This document shows, piece after piece, positions 8,680 through 18,028 of a stretch of 64,000 nt of DNA. Where the stretch lies: the NCBI RefSeq assembly GCF_900115225.1, contig NZ_FOVR01000001.1, positions 657,727-721,726 on the forward strand, in the 5' to 3' direction. Source of the stretch: Cohaesibacter marisflavi (GTDB taxonomy: Bacteria > Pseudomonadota > Alphaproteobacteria > Rhizobiales > Cohaesibacteraceae). The notes below the pieces were generated by a model, which had not been told where the DNA came from, did not search any database, and saw only the letters and a program-made list of their open reading frames with translations. Numbering within the stretch: the stretch's first letter is position 1; each line of letters begins with the position of its first letter. The position numbers were made by a program, and so were the translations under genes.

Positions 8680-10209
8680 CTATCCAGCTCTCTTGAGACG
8701 AATACGGTTTTTGGAGGGTTGGATCATGTCCATCACGCGGCTTGGCGGGAAGCTTGCCGTAACAGTGGTGCCCTTACGCAGCTCGGATTTCAGATCGAAC
8801 TTGCCGTCATGCATGGTGACCAGTGCCTGAACGATCGAAAGTCCCAGACCTGAGCCTTCTTCTGCGCTTTGAATGGCGGCCGTTCCCTGACCAAAGGCAC
8901 TGAGTACCGTTTCGATTTCGTGCTCGGGAATGCCCATGCCGGTATCCTTGACCGAAACCATCTGACCGCCATCTTCAACACCCTTTACCGTAAGGGTAAT
9001 GCTGCCGCCGTTGGGCGTAAATTTCACCGCGTTTGTGAGCAGATTGAGAATAATCTGGCGGATTGCGCGTTCGTCGGCCCAAAGCTTGGGCAGCGTCTGG
9101 TCGGCATCAAGTGTAATGGATATATCTTTGGCCTTGGCGCGGATCCGCAAGAGATTTTCGCAATCTTCTGCGATATAGGCCAGAGTCACCGCTTCTTCAT
9201 TAAGGCGATAGCGTCCTGCTTCAATGCGCGAGAGATCCAGAATCTCGTTGATCAGATTCAACAGATGAGATCCGGACGCGTGAATGTCGTTGGAATATTC
9301 ACGATATTTGTCATTTGGCAGCGGGCCGAAAACTTCCGTTTTCATCATCTCGGAAAATCCGAGAATGGCGTTCAGCGGCGTGCGAAGCTCATGGCTCATG
9401 GTGGCAAGAAAACGGCTTTTTGCCGTATTGGCCTCTTCTGCCTGACGACGGGACTCATCCGAGATGGCCTTGGCTTGTTCCAGCTCGGTTATAAGATAAT
9501 CCTTCTCAAGCCTAAAATTGAGCATGGCCAGCGTGGAACTATAGAGGCGCTTGGAAAGCAGAATGAAGAAGACAATCGCCCCGATGGACATAAGGGACAA
9601 GGTTGGATCTGTCTCTTTTGAATGCATCAGGATTGAATGATTGATGACCAGAGCAATTGGCAGCGAGCCGGCCCAAACCGCAGACGGAATGGGAAAGCTG
9701 AGCATCGTCGTAACAGCAATAACGACGAGCATCACCGCAAACTGATACTCTTCCAGATATCCAACGTCTTTGGTTGTCGGCAACAACAGGATCGCGGCCC
9801 AGACGATGCCAGCAAGAGCTTCCATGAACAAGAAGCGCCTTTGCCAGTCATTCAGCTCGATATCATTTTCGGAATGTTTCTTGAAGCTTTTGACATAGAG
9901 GGTCGTAACGAGATGAATGATCAATGCAGCGACCACCCACAAAAGGGCATTGATCGGCGTCGTCCAGAGCGTGGAAATGGCCGCAGATATCAGAAATAGA
10001 ACCGGCATGGCATAAGCCGCAGAGATGCGGTTTTCCGCATACATCAGCATCAGCTCATGGCGAAAGCTCGGGCGATATCCGTCTTTGTTGTTGAGTTGCT
10101 CACGCACATCGTGGACGGTGCGCAAAACGGCACGCCTCTTCGCAGCACGGGCGCTGTTGGCCTGCTGGGAATTCTTCTTTGACCGATCAGTGCTATAAAC
10201 ACCGGTCAT
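8680..10209 (-). CDS. Orphan membrane sensor histidine kinase
   Basis: A 509-residue kinase. A basic cytoplasmic N-terminus (1-60) is followed by about six hydrophobic segments (~65-220), a short coiled linker (~232-262), a HisKA domain with FLATMSHELRTPLN (phospho-acceptor His273) and a HATPase domain with N-box NLLTNAVKF (Asn393 region), G1 DTGMGI (422-427) and G2 GSGLGLS (452-458). No receiver domain and no adjacent response regulator. The H-box resembles that of the PleC/DivJ/PdhS group in alphaproteobacteria, but membership there is inference. The signal sensed is unknown; the membrane block has little periplasmic loop, suggesting sensing in or at the membrane. Confidence 0.88.
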   Translation of the reverse strand: MTGVYSTDRSKKNSQQANSARAAKRRAVLRTVHDVREQLNNKDGYRPSFRHELMLMYAENRISAAYAMPVLFLISAAISTLWTTPINALLWVVAALIIHLVTTLYVKSFKKHSENDIELNDWQRRFLFMEALAGIVWAAILLLPTTKDVGYLEEYQFAVMLVVIAVTTMLSFPIPSAVWAGSLPIALVINHSILMHSKETDPTLSLMSIGAIVFFILLSKRLYSSTLAMLNFRLEKDYLITELEQAKAISDESRRQAEEANTAKSRFLATMSHELRTPLNAILGFSEMMKTEVFGPLPNDKYREYSNDIHASGSHLLNLINEILDLSRIEAGRYRLNEEAVTLAYIAEDCENLLRIRAKAKDISITLDADQTLPKLWADERAIRQIILNLLTNAVKFTPNGGSITLTVKGVEDGGQMVSVKDTGMGIPEHEIETVLSAFGQGTAAIQSAEEGSGLGLSIVQALVTMHDGKFDLKSELRKGTTVTASFPPSRVMDMIQPSKNRIRLKRAG

Positions 10210-10427
10210 GCGTGACGCCCTTTTTCATTTTTATTAAAATGCTCCTGAAAACATCATTTCCCATTTGTATTAAAATCCGCCTGAAGAAGATGGTAAATAA
10301 AGAATGAAATGGTGAAAAGATGTGGGCTATTCGTTGTGGCAGGAAAAGAGAAGGCGTTGAATATATTTGAATATTTAGATCAAATAAGTCTTATTTATTG
10401 CAGTGCCAATCAATAAGGAGTAGGCGC

Positions 10428-11054
10428 GTGGAGCAGGCTGCCAAGCTCAACAGGCTAACAGAAAAAATTGAGAACTGTCGGATTTGCCGCGATGCCCCAA
10501 ACGGCGCTGCAATGCCCCATGAACCACGGCCGGTGGTGCGCCTGTCTTCAACGGCGCGCATTTGCATCGCGGGGCAGGCTCCGGGCATGAAGGTGCACGA
10601 GACCGGCGTCCCGTTTAACGATCCTTCGGGAGATCGTCTGCGCGACTGGATGGGGATTGATCGAGCTTGTTTTTACGATCAACGCAGGATTGCCATTGTT
10701 CCGATGGGGTTTTGCTTTCCCGGCTATGACGCAAAGGGCGGAGATTTGCCGCCGCGCAAGGAATGTGTGAAGGCATGGCACGACGAGATCTTTGCAGGCA
10801 TGCCGCAATTGGAGGTGATTCTGGTGATTGGCCAATATGCGCAGCGCTATCACCTGGGCAAAAGACGCGCCAAAACGCTTACACAAACCGTGGAGCAAGC
10901 CAAGGCCGTCTGGAATGAAACGGCCGCTCCCCGAATTCTGCCGCTGCCGCATCCCTCTTGGAGGAATACAGCCTGGTTGAAGAAGAACCCTTGGTTTGAA
11001 AGAGACATTTTGCCATTTCTGAAAGAAGAAGTGCGCAAGATATTAGCTGGGTAG
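10428..11054 (+). CDS. Uracil-DNA glycosylase superfamily protein
   Basis: A 208-residue protein with the uracil-DNA glycosylase fold motifs: IAGQAPGMKVHETGVPFNDPSG near residue 50 (motif A region) and LPLPHPSWRN near residue 175 (motif B). A CRIC pair near the N-terminus recalls Fe-S-containing family 4 enzymes, but the other two expected cysteines are not evident, so an iron-sulfur cluster is doubtful. I chose the GTG at 10428 because AAGGAG lies seven bases upstream; an in-frame ATG at 10398 is poorly placed. Whether it excises uracil or acts on another substrate cannot be said. Confidence 0.8.
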   Translation: MEQAAKLNRLTEKIENCRICRDAPNGAAMPHEPRPVVRLSSTARICIAGQAPGMKVHETGVPFNDPSGDRLRDWMGIDRACFYDQRRIAIVPMGFCFPGYDAKGGDLPPRKECVKAWHDEIFAGMPQLEVILVIGQYAQRYHLGKRRAKTLTQTVEQAKAVWNETAAPRILPLPHPSWRNTAWLKKNPWFERDILPFLKEEVRKILAG

Positions 11055-11262
11055 CTGCAGAAAAATTTTCTGCAAAACATTGGCTCTACAAAAGGATGAG
11101 GGGCATTTCTCACATATTGACATTGATTTGAGAATTTTCTTTCGATATCATTTTGTTAATGGGGCGATTATGAGAAAATCTTTGTCCAGGACATTGTCTC
11201 GACGCCATAAGCCCAGTCTGAAGATCGGGTATATATCGCTCCTTAAGGGATCGGAGAAAGCC

Positions 11263-11742
11263 ATGCTGGATCGTTTGGATCGGCGCATTCTGCAAATCCT
11301 GCAGGAAGACGCCACTATGCCTGTCGCTGAAATCGGACGTCGGGTGGGCCTGTCCACGACGCCATGCTGGCGGCGCATTCAGAAAATGGAAGAAGAAGGG
11401 GTTATCACCGGTCGCGTCGTGCTACTGGACCCCGACAAGGTCAACACGAGGGTCACCGCTTTTGTTGCGGTAACCACCAATGAGCATTCTTCCGATTGGC
11501 TCAAGCGCTTCGCAGATGTGATCAGGGATTTCCCCGAAGTCGTTGAATTCTATCGCATGGCTGGGCAGGTGGACTATCTGCTGCGCGTCGTTGTGCCCGA
11601 TATTGACGCCTATGACGCTTTTTACAAAAAACTTATTGCGCGCATCGAAGTGGGCGACATCTCGACCACATTCGCCATGGAGCAGATAAAATACACGACC
11701 GCTTTGCCACTCAATTATCTGCCCGATAAGGAATCGCGCTAG
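11263..11742 (+). CDS. Lrp/AsnC-family transcriptional regulator
   Basis: A 159-residue protein with an N-terminal winged helix-turn-helix (LDRLDRRILQILQEDATMPV, then VGLSTTPCWRRIQKMEEEGVI) and a C-terminal RAM ligand-binding domain (around 70-150, FYRMAGQVDYLLRVVV). The ATG at 11263 has GGAG upstream; the open frame extends 61 codons further without coding character. Lrp-family proteins assemble as dimers to octamers and respond to amino acids. Single gene followed by a terminator; no adjacent target is evident. Confidence 0.92.
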   Translation: MLDRLDRRILQILQEDATMPVAEIGRRVGLSTTPCWRRIQKMEEEGVITGRVVLLDPDKVNTRVTAFVAVTTNEHSSDWLKRFADVIRDFPEVVEFYRMAGQVDYLLRVVVPDIDAYDAFYKKLIARIEVGDISTTFAMEQIKYTTALPLNYLPDKESR

Positions 11743-11787
11743 CGAGTCAGCCGTGTAGCTTTTTCATATTGCCGTTCAGCGAGAGTC

Positions 11788-11824
11788 AAAAAACCCGCGA
11801 GCCTTTAGGGCGCCGCGGGCTTTT
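11788..11824 (+). terminator. Terminator after the Lrp-family gene
   Basis: CCCGCG (11794-11799) pairs with CGCGGG (11814-11819) around a 14-base loop, preceded by an A-run and followed by CTTTT, ~50 bases after the regulator stop. With A-runs on one side and T-runs on the other it could work from both strands, ending the oppositely oriented dehydrogenase gene too. Confidence 0.65.
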
Positions 11825-11877
11825 CTATGTCTTTTAAGAACAGAAAACAGGCGACGTTTCCGTCGCCCATCCTACGA

Positions 11878-12750
11878 TCATTTGCGGTCCAGAAGAGCAA
11901 TGAGGGAAGAGGTGTCCCAGCGATTGCCACCAAGGCTTTGGACCTGTCCATAGAACTGATCAACTGCGGCCGTTACAGGCAGGTGCGCCCCATTGCTGCG
12001 TGCTTCGTCCAGAACAATGGCCAGATCCTTGCGCATCCAGTCAACGGCAAAGCCGAACTCGAACTCGCCTTTCGCCATGGTGGAAGCGCGGTTTTCCATC
12101 TGCCATGACCCGGCAGCGCCTTTTGAGATAACGTCAACGACAGCTTCCACATCAAGCCCGGCTTCCTTGGCGAAGTGAACGCCTTCCGAAAGGGCTTGCA
12201 CAAGGCCCGCAATGCAGATCTGGTTGACCATCTTGGTTAGCTGGCCCGCTCCCGATGGGCCCATCAGACCGACCATCTTGGCAAAGGATTCGATAACCGG
12301 TTTCGCCTTGGCAAAGATATCCTCATCACCGCCACACATGACAGTGAGCACGCCATTCTCTGCGCCAGCCTGTCCGCCGGAAACCGGAGCGTCAATGAAT
12401 CCAACATCCTGCGCTTTGGCAACTTCATAGAGCTCGCGCGCCACTTTGGCGCTGGCGGTGGTGTTGTCAACAAAGATGGCGCCTTCCTTCATGGTGGAAA
12501 GGGCTCCGTCTTCGCCGATGGTCACTTCGCGCAAATCATCATCATTGCCGACACAGCAGAACACGAAGTCGGCGCCTTCGGCGGCCGCCGCTGGTGTCGT
12601 TGCCATTGAACCACCATGCTCTGCGACCCATTTTTCGGCTTTAGCAGCTGTGCGGTTATAGACAGTGACATCATGACCACCCTTATGCATAAGGTGAGCA
12701 GCCATTGGATAGCCCATGACACCAAGACCGAGAAAAGTAACTTTGGCCAT
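11878..12750 (-). CDS. NAD(P)-dependent beta-hydroxyacid dehydrogenase (3-hydroxyisobutyrate dehydrogenase / tartronate semialdehyde reductase family)
   Basis: A 290-residue two-domain dehydrogenase. The Rossmann motif is FLGLGVMGYPMA (6-17), the substrate-binding motif DAPVSGG (120-126) and the catalytic lysine Lys173 in GAGQLTKMVNQ. These define the beta-hydroxyacid dehydrogenase family. It could be 3-hydroxyisobutyrate dehydrogenase (valine breakdown) or 2-hydroxy-3-oxopropionate reductase (glyoxylate use); sequence alone does not decide and there is no pathway partner beside it. It is separated from upstream glyS by the glyS terminator. Confidence 0.88.
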   Translation of the reverse strand: MAKVTFLGLGVMGYPMAAHLMHKGGHDVTVYNRTAAKAEKWVAEHGGSMATTPAAAAEGADFVFCCVGNDDDLREVTIGEDGALSTMKEGAIFVDNTTASAKVARELYEVAKAQDVGFIDAPVSGGQAGAENGVLTVMCGGDEDIFAKAKPVIESFAKMVGLMGPSGAGQLTKMVNQICIAGLVQALSEGVHFAKEAGLDVEAVVDVISKGAAGSWQMENRASTMAKGEFEFGFAVDWMRKDLAIVLDEARSNGAHLPVTAAVDQFYGQVQSLGGNRWDTSSLIALLDRK

Positions 12751-12789
12751 ATCAAAATCCTCATATCGTTAGAGCGGAACATGCTAGTC

Positions 12790-12824
12790 ATAAAAAGAAA
12801 AAGGGCGGCCTGATGAGCCGCCCT
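12790..12824 (-). terminator. Terminator of glyS
   Basis: AGGGCGGC (12802-12809) pairs with GCCGCCCT (12817-12824) around a seven-base loop. On the minus strand the stem is followed by TTTTTCTTTTT (complement of 12792-12802). It begins 17 bases after the glyS stop. Confidence 0.8.
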
Positions 12825-12840
12825 GTTCGAAAAACATTTG

Positions 12841-14913
12841 TTAGCCAGCGATTTTTGAAAAATCGGCGACAGTACGCGTTGTTGCGCGGATCTGCGTCAG
12901 CATTTTGAGGCGGTTCTCGCGAACCTCGGCGCGTTCGTCGTTGACGAGCACCTTCTCAAAGAAGGCGTCCACTGGTGCCCGCAAGGTGGCGAGGGCTGAC
13001 ATGGCGCCTGCAAAGTCTTCTGCCTCTACGGCGTCTGCGGCAGCAATCCTAGCCTTTTCAATGGCTGAGGCGAGGGCGACTTCTTCCGGCTCATGCAGAT
13101 GAGCCCCCTCGATAACGCCTTCAAAGCTTGTGCCTGATTTCTTTTCTTCAGCCCGCAAGATGTTCGCTGCACGGCGATACCCCGCCAGCAAGTTGGCACC
13201 ATCATCGCTGGCGAGGAACGAACCCAGCGCTTCAACGCGTTTGGCGATCATGACGATGTCATCCTGACCACCAAGAGCAAACACGGCGTCGAGCAGATCA
13301 TGACGTGCGCCTTTGTCTCTCAGATACACGCTGAGGCGATCGGCAAAGAAAGACAATAGATCATCGCCCTGTTCAAAGCCCGGGCGTGCCGTGGCAAAGA
13401 TGGCCTGCAGTGGCAGGCGAATGTCATTATCCACCAAAATGCGGATGACACCCAGTGCAGCACGACGCAGAGCAAACGGGTCTTTCGATCCGGTCGGCTT
13501 TTCATCGATAGCCCAGAAGCCGGTCAGCAGATCCAGTTTGTCAGCCAGGGCAACGGAGATAGAAACAGGTTCTGTCGGGACAACATCACTCGGACCCTGC
13601 GGCTTGTAGTGCATTTCGATCGCATCAGCGACCTTGGGGTCCTCATTCAGAGCCAGCGCATAATAGCGGCCCATAAGCCCTTGCAGCTCGGTGAATTCGA
13701 ACACCATGTCGGTAACAAGGTCTGCCTTGGCCAGCTTGGCAGCCCGTGCAGCCAGAGCCTTGTCGGCGCCAACGGTCGGAGCCAGTGCTTCGGACAGAGC
13801 AATAAGACGCTCGACGCGTTCGCTCTGAGTGCCTAGCTTTTCATGGAACACCATGGAGTCGAGTTTATAGAGGCGGGTTTCTAGGCCGGTCTTGAGGTCG
13901 GTTTCCCAGAAGAACTTGGCGTCGGACAAGCGCGCGCGCACGACTTTCTGGTTGCCGGCAACGATGGTCTTGCCATCATCCGGAGCAATCAAGTTGGAAA
14001 CCAGAACGAACTTGTTGGCCAGCTTGCCGGTTTTGGCATCTTTCAGAACAAAGCACTTCTGATGCTCGCGGATCGAGGTCTGGATGACTTCGTCCGGCAT
14101 GTCGAGGAACGCCTGTTCGAACTCGCCCATCAAAACGACCGGCCATTCTACGAGGCCGCCGACTTCTTCAAGCAGCCCCATATCTTCAACCAGCTCCAAT
14201 CCTTGCGCAAAAGCGAGGGTTTTGGCGTCGTTGAGGATGATCTCTTTGCGTTCATCAAGATCAAGCACGACCTTGCGCTCTTTGAGGCCAGCCACATAGT
14301 CGTCAAAACGCTTGACGGCAAAGTCTTCCTTGCCGTGGAAGCGATGGCCCTGCGTCTTGTCTGAGCTTTCAATGCTTTCGACAGTGAAGGGAACCACTTC
14401 AGAGCCTTCGCCTTCAACCGAAAGCGTGCACAGAATGGAATGCAGTGGGCGAACCCAGCGCAGGGCACCTTCGCCAGCCTGACCCCATTTTTGACTTTTC
14501 GGCCAAGGGAATTTTCGCACGACATCTGGAACGAGTTCGGCGATAATGTCTTCAGCCTTGCGGCCCGGCTTATTGATGATGGCTACATAGAAGTCGCCTT
14601 TTTTCGGATCGGTCTGAACCGTGGCTTCTTCAATCGAAGAAAGGCCCGCACCGCGCAGAAAGCCTTGAAGGGCTTTTTCTGGAGCCCCCACACGTGGGCC
14701 CTTGCGCTCTTCTGAAATATCAGGAGAGGAGGCCGCAAGCCCTGTGATGGACAAAGCAAGGCGGCGAGGGGTTGCAAATTCGCGGGCACCCTCATAGGTC
14801 AAACCGGCATCCACCAGACCCCCGGTGATTAGTTTTTTCAAATCTTCAGCAGCCCGGCGCTGCATGCGGGCCGGGATTTCTTCGGAAAAAAGCTCAAGCA
14901 GAAGGTCTGGCAT
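12841..14913 (-). CDS. glyS: Glycine--tRNA ligase beta subunit
   Basis: A 690-residue beta subunit of the heterotetrameric bacterial glycyl-tRNA synthetase, which binds tRNA-Gly through its C-terminal region while GlyQ holds the catalytic site. The start [17 protein letters not shown] and internal blocks [34 protein letters not shown] and DPFALRR are typical, and full length is normal. GlyQ is usually encoded directly upstream; here the upstream neighbour is an ABC transporter ending in its own terminator, so glyQ must lie elsewhere and glyS needs its own promoter in 14914-15092. Confidence 0.95.
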   Translation of the reverse strand: MPDLLLELFSEEIPARMQRRAAEDLKKLITGGLVDAGLTYEGAREFATPRRLALSITGLAASSPDISEERKGPRVGAPEKALQGFLRGAGLSSIEEATVQTDPKKGDFYVAIINKPGRKAEDIIAELVPDVVRKFPWPKSQKWGQAGEGALRWVRPLHSILCTLSVEGEGSEVVPFTVESIESSDKTQGHRFHGKEDFAVKRFDDYVAGLKERKVVLDLDERKEIILNDAKTLAFAQGLELVEDMGLLEEVGGLVEWPVVLMGEFEQAFLDMPDEVIQTSIREHQKCFVLKDAKTGKLANKFVLVSNLIAPDDGKTIVAGNQKVVRARLSDAKFFWETDLKTGLETRLYKLDSMVFHEKLGTQSERVERLIALSEALAPTVGADKALAARAAKLAKADLVTDMVFEFTELQGLMGRYYALALNEDPKVADAIEMHYKPQGPSDVVPTEPVSISVALADKLDLLTGFWAIDEKPTGSKDPFALRRAALGVIRILVDNDIRLPLQAIFATARPGFEQGDDLLSFFADRLSVYLRDKGARHDLLDAVFALGGQDDIVMIAKRVEALGSFLASDDGANLLAGYRRAANILRAEEKKSGTSFEGVIEGAHLHEPEEVALASAIEKARIAAADAVEAEDFAGAMSALATLRAPVDAFFEKVLVNDERAEVRENRLKMLTQIRATTRTVADFSKIAG

Positions 14914-15092
14914 AGTCTTCTCTATTTACATCGATAATGGGTAAGGTCTTTGGGATTTTGACTAGCAAGACGGGGCGGCTTTGTCACTGATAAAATGACT
15001 GTTTCGCTAAACAGTGGGGCAAAGCGCACAAGGTAGCCAGCTTCAAAGAGCCTTATATGGGGTGTAATAGGGCAAACATTGGCGATTTGCCC

Positions 15093-15127
15093 AAAAAGGA
15101 AAAGGCCCGCTAAATCGAGCGGGCCTT
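15093..15127 (-). terminator. Terminator of the amino-acid ABC transporter operon
   Basis: AAGGCCCGC (15102-15110) pairs with GCGGGCCTT (15119-15127) across an eight-base loop; on the minus strand it is followed by a T-rich stretch (complement of 15093-15103). It lies 18 bases past the stop of the last permease gene. Confidence 0.75.
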
Positions 15128-15144
15128 GGATGAGTGCGCGTCTA

Positions 15145-16002
15145 TCAGCTATTGTCACGCCGCAAATGACGCGTCAGGCGTTTTTCAATGACATCCCAGA
15201 GCCGACGAATGATCTCGACGCAAACGAGATAGAAAATCGCCGCATAAATATAGGCCTGAAAATCGTAGGTTTGGGAGAAGGCGCGGCGGGTTTCGCCCAT
15301 CAGATCGTATACCGAGATGATGGAAACCACAGCGGAGCCTTTGATCATCAGGATGAATTCGTTGCCGTAAGGCCGTAGTGCGACGATCAGCGCCTGAGGC
15401 AGCACGATTTTGAAGAAGGTGACAAACTTTGGCAAACCAAGGCTCTGCGCCCCTTCGATCTGGCCTTTGGGTACATTCATGATGGCGCCACGCAGGATTT
15501 CCGCCTGATAGGCCGCCGTATTCAGCGTAAATGACAAAAGGGCGATCGACCAGCTATCGCGGAAGAGCCACCACAGATGCATATCCTGCCAGAAATGGCG
15601 GAACTGTCCAAAGCCGTAATAGAGCAGGAACAGCTGCGCCAGCAGCGGTGTGCCGCGGAAGAAATAGATGTAGCCAAAGGCAATTCGGTTGAAGAGCTTA
15701 ACCTTCGACATGCGTCCGAAGGCCACCGGCAACGACAGCAATCCGCCAAAGACAACAGAAAGGGCCACCAGTTCAATTGTGGTCAAGAAGCCGTAGAGAT
15801 ATTTGGGGGCATAGCGCGCCATATAGTCAGCATCATAACTGTCATATAAAAACCAGATGATGCTAACGAAAAAGACGATCCAGATACCGAGCAGAAAATA
15901 CCCGGTGATCTTGCTACCAGTAAAGAATTTGTTCTTGATGCTATCTGGCCGTGGGCGGGCATCCAGAATGGCATCTGCTACATAGTTTGTTTGCATGGTC
16001 AT
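15145..16002 (-). CDS. Polar amino-acid ABC transporter permease (HisM type)
   Basis: A 285-residue inner-membrane permease with an N-terminal extension of ~50 residues, five or more membrane segments, and the His/Glu/Gln/Arg-transporter family motif around YFFRGTPLLAQLFLLYYG. The ATPase-coupling loop is EGAQSLGLPKFVTFFKIVLPQA. It overlaps the upstream permease gene by one base (stop/start overlap at 16002), so the two are translationally coupled and should form the heterodimeric channel. Last gene of the operon; no ATP-binding subunit follows. Confidence 0.9.
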   Translation of the reverse strand: MTMQTNYVADAILDARPRPDSIKNKFFTGSKITGYFLLGIWIVFFVSIIWFLYDSYDADYMARYAPKYLYGFLTTIELVALSVVFGGLLSLPVAFGRMSKVKLFNRIAFGYIYFFRGTPLLAQLFLLYYGFGQFRHFWQDMHLWWLFRDSWSIALLSFTLNTAAYQAEILRGAIMNVPKGQIEGAQSLGLPKFVTFFKIVLPQALIVALRPYGNEFILMIKGSAVVSIISVYDLMGETRRAFSQTYDFQAYIYAAIFYLVCVEIIRRLWDVIEKRLTRHLRRDNS

Positions 16003-16706
16003 CAGCTCAACTCCCCACGACGACCGCGTTTTTCGATGGACTGAAGTACCATAGAGGAGATGAAGGTCAAAACCAGATACATGACGCAGGCGAGTGCGAA
16101 AAACAGGAAGGCTTCCTTTGTGTTGCGCGCTGCGAGCCCAGTGGCATACATGGTGTCGGTAAGGCCGATGACGGAGACAAGAGACGTATCTTTGAGCAAA
16201 ACCAGCCAGAGGTTGGAAAGCCCGGGCAGAGCCAGCTTGATGAGCTGCGGCACAATGACAAGACGCATGGTCTTGAACCAGGGCAGGCCCAAAGCGAAAG
16301 CACCTTCATACTGACCTTGCGGAATGCCTTTGAAGGCGGAAAGAAAAACCTCACTGGCATAGGAAGAGAAGACAAAGGCCAGCGCAATGATACCTGCGAT
16401 GAAGGAATTGACCTCAATGCTGGTGCCCAGCACTTTTTGGAACAGCAGGTTTAAGAGAATCTGACCACCATAATAGACGATAAACAACGTCAGAAGTTCC
16501 GGTAGGGCGCGAAAGATAATCGTGAAGATCTTCGCCGCTCTCTGAATGCTGGGTTCCTTGGAATTGATGCCCAACGCTAGAAAAAAGCCCATAAACAGGC
16601 CTAGAGGCAAGGTGCACACGCCAAGGGATACTGTATAGAGTACGCCATGCGCAATCTCATCGCCCCAACCTGTGTCTCCGTAGGATAGGAGTGTCAGATA
16701 ATCCAT
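16002..16706 (-). CDS. Polar amino-acid ABC transporter permease (HisQ type)
   Basis: A 234-residue permease with about five membrane helices. Family signatures are FRALPELLTLFIVYYGGQ and the EAA-type loop GQYEGAFALGLPWFKTMRLVIVPQL that docks to the ATPase. Partner of the next permease, with which it overlaps by one base. Upstream are the binding-protein gene and a strong hairpin, so expression is probably lower than that of the binding protein. The transported amino acid class (basic or other polar) is not decided by the sequence. Confidence 0.9.
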   Translation of the reverse strand: MDYLTLLSYGDTGWGDEIAHGVLYTVSLGVCTLPLGLFMGFFLALGINSKEPSIQRAAKIFTIIFRALPELLTLFIVYYGGQILLNLLFQKVLGTSIEVNSFIAGIIALAFVFSSYASEVFLSAFKGIPQGQYEGAFALGLPWFKTMRLVIVPQLIKLALPGLSNLWLVLLKDTSLVSVIGLTDTMYATGLAARNTKEAFLFFALACVMYLVLTFISSMVLQSIEKRGRRGELS

Positions 16707-16730
16707 AATTTGCTGCCAGCTGAAATGAAG

Positions 16731-16755
16731 AGCCCGGCAGGATTGCTGCCGGGCT
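16731..16755 (-). promoter_or_regulatory. Intercistronic hairpin between binding-protein and permease genes
   Basis: AGCCCGGCAG (16731-16740) pairs perfectly with CTGCCGGGCT (16746-16755) around a five-base loop. It sits 18 bases past the first binding-protein stop and ahead of the permease start. No clear T-run follows on the minus strand, so it is better read as a partial terminator or RNA-stabilising hairpin that keeps binding protein more abundant than permease. Confidence 0.65.
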
Positions 16756-16773
16756 TGATTTTAACCGTATCGA

Positions 16774-17571
16774 TTATTCGCCGCCATACACGTCGAAATC
16801 GAAATATTTGTCGTTGATTTCCTTGTATTTGCCATTGGCGCGGATCGCCTTGATGGCAGCGGAAAACTTGTCTGCAAGGTCGGTTTCGCCCTTGCGAACG
16901 GCAATGCCTGCGCCCTGACCATAGATTTCCGGAATGGCAGGGAAGGTGCCGAGGATCTTGCAGCAAGCGCCATCTTCGGATTTTACCCATTCGTCCAGCA
17001 CGACAACGTCGTCGGTCACACCGTCGAGGCGGCCAGCTTCCAGATCGAGTTTATATTCATCAGACGTCGGGTAAAGCTTCAGCTCGGTGTCTGGCAGTTT
17101 CTGTTCTGCAAAGTTGGAGTGCGTCGTGGAAGACTGTGCACCGATCACCAAACCCTTGAGTTCTTCAGCAGCCGCAGGCAGATCGGCAGGATCGATTGCA
17201 GCCAGCTCGGAATCTTTAGGCACAGCCAGTGCACCCGGGGTGTTGTAGTATTTTTCGGAGAAGTCGACCTTTTTCAGGCGATCCGGGGTGATGGACATGG
17301 AAGCGATCACCGCATCGAATTTACCAGCGATCAGAGCAGGGATCATGCCATCCCAATCCTGTACGACGAATTCGCATTCAACCTTCATTTCATCGCAAAG
17401 CGCATTGGCCATGTCGATGTCGAAGCCGATCAGCTTGCCATCAGCGGTCAGTTCGTTGAACGGAGGATAGGCACCTTCGGTACCGATGAGAACCTTGTCT
17501 GCAGCCTGCGCGCCACCAGCAACCATCATGAATGCGGTCGCTGCAATAGCAATTTTGTTCAATAGACGCAT
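16774..17571 (-). CDS. Polar amino-acid ABC transporter substrate-binding protein 1
   Basis: A 265-residue periplasmic binding protein of the Lys/Arg/Orn/His-binding family. A signal peptide (MRLLNKIAIAATAFMMVAGG, cleavage after AQA near residue 23) precedes the mature start ADKVLIGTEGAYPPFN. Family motifs follow: GFDIDMANALC, QDWDGMIPALIAGKFD, SMSITPDRLKKVDFS. The start at 17571 has GAGGG upstream; a 20-codon in-frame extension lacks signal-peptide character. It closely resembles the second binding protein upstream, pointing to tandem duplication. Two adjacent cysteines (ACCKI) near the centre are shared by both copies. Confidence 0.93.
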   Translation of the reverse strand: MRLLNKIAIAATAFMMVAGGAQAADKVLIGTEGAYPPFNELTADGKLIGFDIDMANALCDEMKVECEFVVQDWDGMIPALIAGKFDAVIASMSITPDRLKKVDFSEKYYNTPGALAVPKDSELAAIDPADLPAAAEELKGLVIGAQSSTTHSNFAEQKLPDTELKLYPTSDEYKLDLEAGRLDGVTDDVVVLDEWVKSEDGACCKILGTFPAIPEIYGQGAGIAVRKGETDLADKFSAAIKAIRANGKYKEINDKYFDFDVYGGE

Positions 17572-17986
17572 AATATTTTCCCTCTTGCATATTGTATAAA
17601 GATAAGACCGTCGGCATTCCCGATGGGTCATACAATATCGAGCCTATATATAGGCCTCTCTGGATTGGGCGGTGACTTGCCGCTCGGGGCGCATATTCCC
17701 ATTATTTTGCTGGATTTGACAACAGGCAATCCGGGGAAAACGGTTTGATAACCAAATTTTGCCCAAATATTAGACGTCTCCGGAATATTGGTGCGTTTGC
17801 GCTATCTTTTACGAAACGATGTGTTGTATAGGTCTGGTTATTCTTCAAACAGAAATGGTTCTGCACGGATGGCTATAAAGCGTAAGTTGCGGGATAGTAT
17901 AAAAAATGGGCAATTACAGAGCGGGGAAGAAAGGATCAGGCAGCAGTATGGCCGTCAGTTTGATAGTCTGTAGGAGTAAGGCAGCA
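17572..17986 (-). promoter_or_regulatory. Intergenic region with probable own promoter of binding protein 1
   Basis: About 415 bases without a credible gene lie between the two tandem binding-protein genes. The part nearest binding protein 1 contains a perfect 14-base palindrome GCCTATATATAGGC (17642-17655) in a T/A-rich stretch that could be a -10 region or an operator. The rest shows no repeat or structured RNA I recognise. The size of the gap suggests binding protein 1 and the permeases have a promoter separate from that of binding protein 2. Confidence 0.45.
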
Positions 17987-18017
17987 ATTTGCCGGGAGAA
18001 GTAGGCTCCCGGCAAAT
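17987..18017 (-). promoter_or_regulatory. 12-bp hairpin after the second binding-protein gene
   Basis: ATTTGCCGGGAG (17987-17998... stem arm) pairs perfectly with CTCCCGGCAAAT (18006-18017) around loop AAGTAGG, starting 12 bases after the stop of binding protein 2. The minus-strand sequence beyond it has no strong T-run. It may be a terminator of modest efficiency or a 3'-end stabiliser. Confidence 0.6.
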
Positions 18018-18028
18018 GCGATATTGGC

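Noticed and set aside
17788-17973. 61-codon frame between the two binding-protein genes
   Set aside because: No ribosome-binding site and no recognisable sequence; treated as non-coding.
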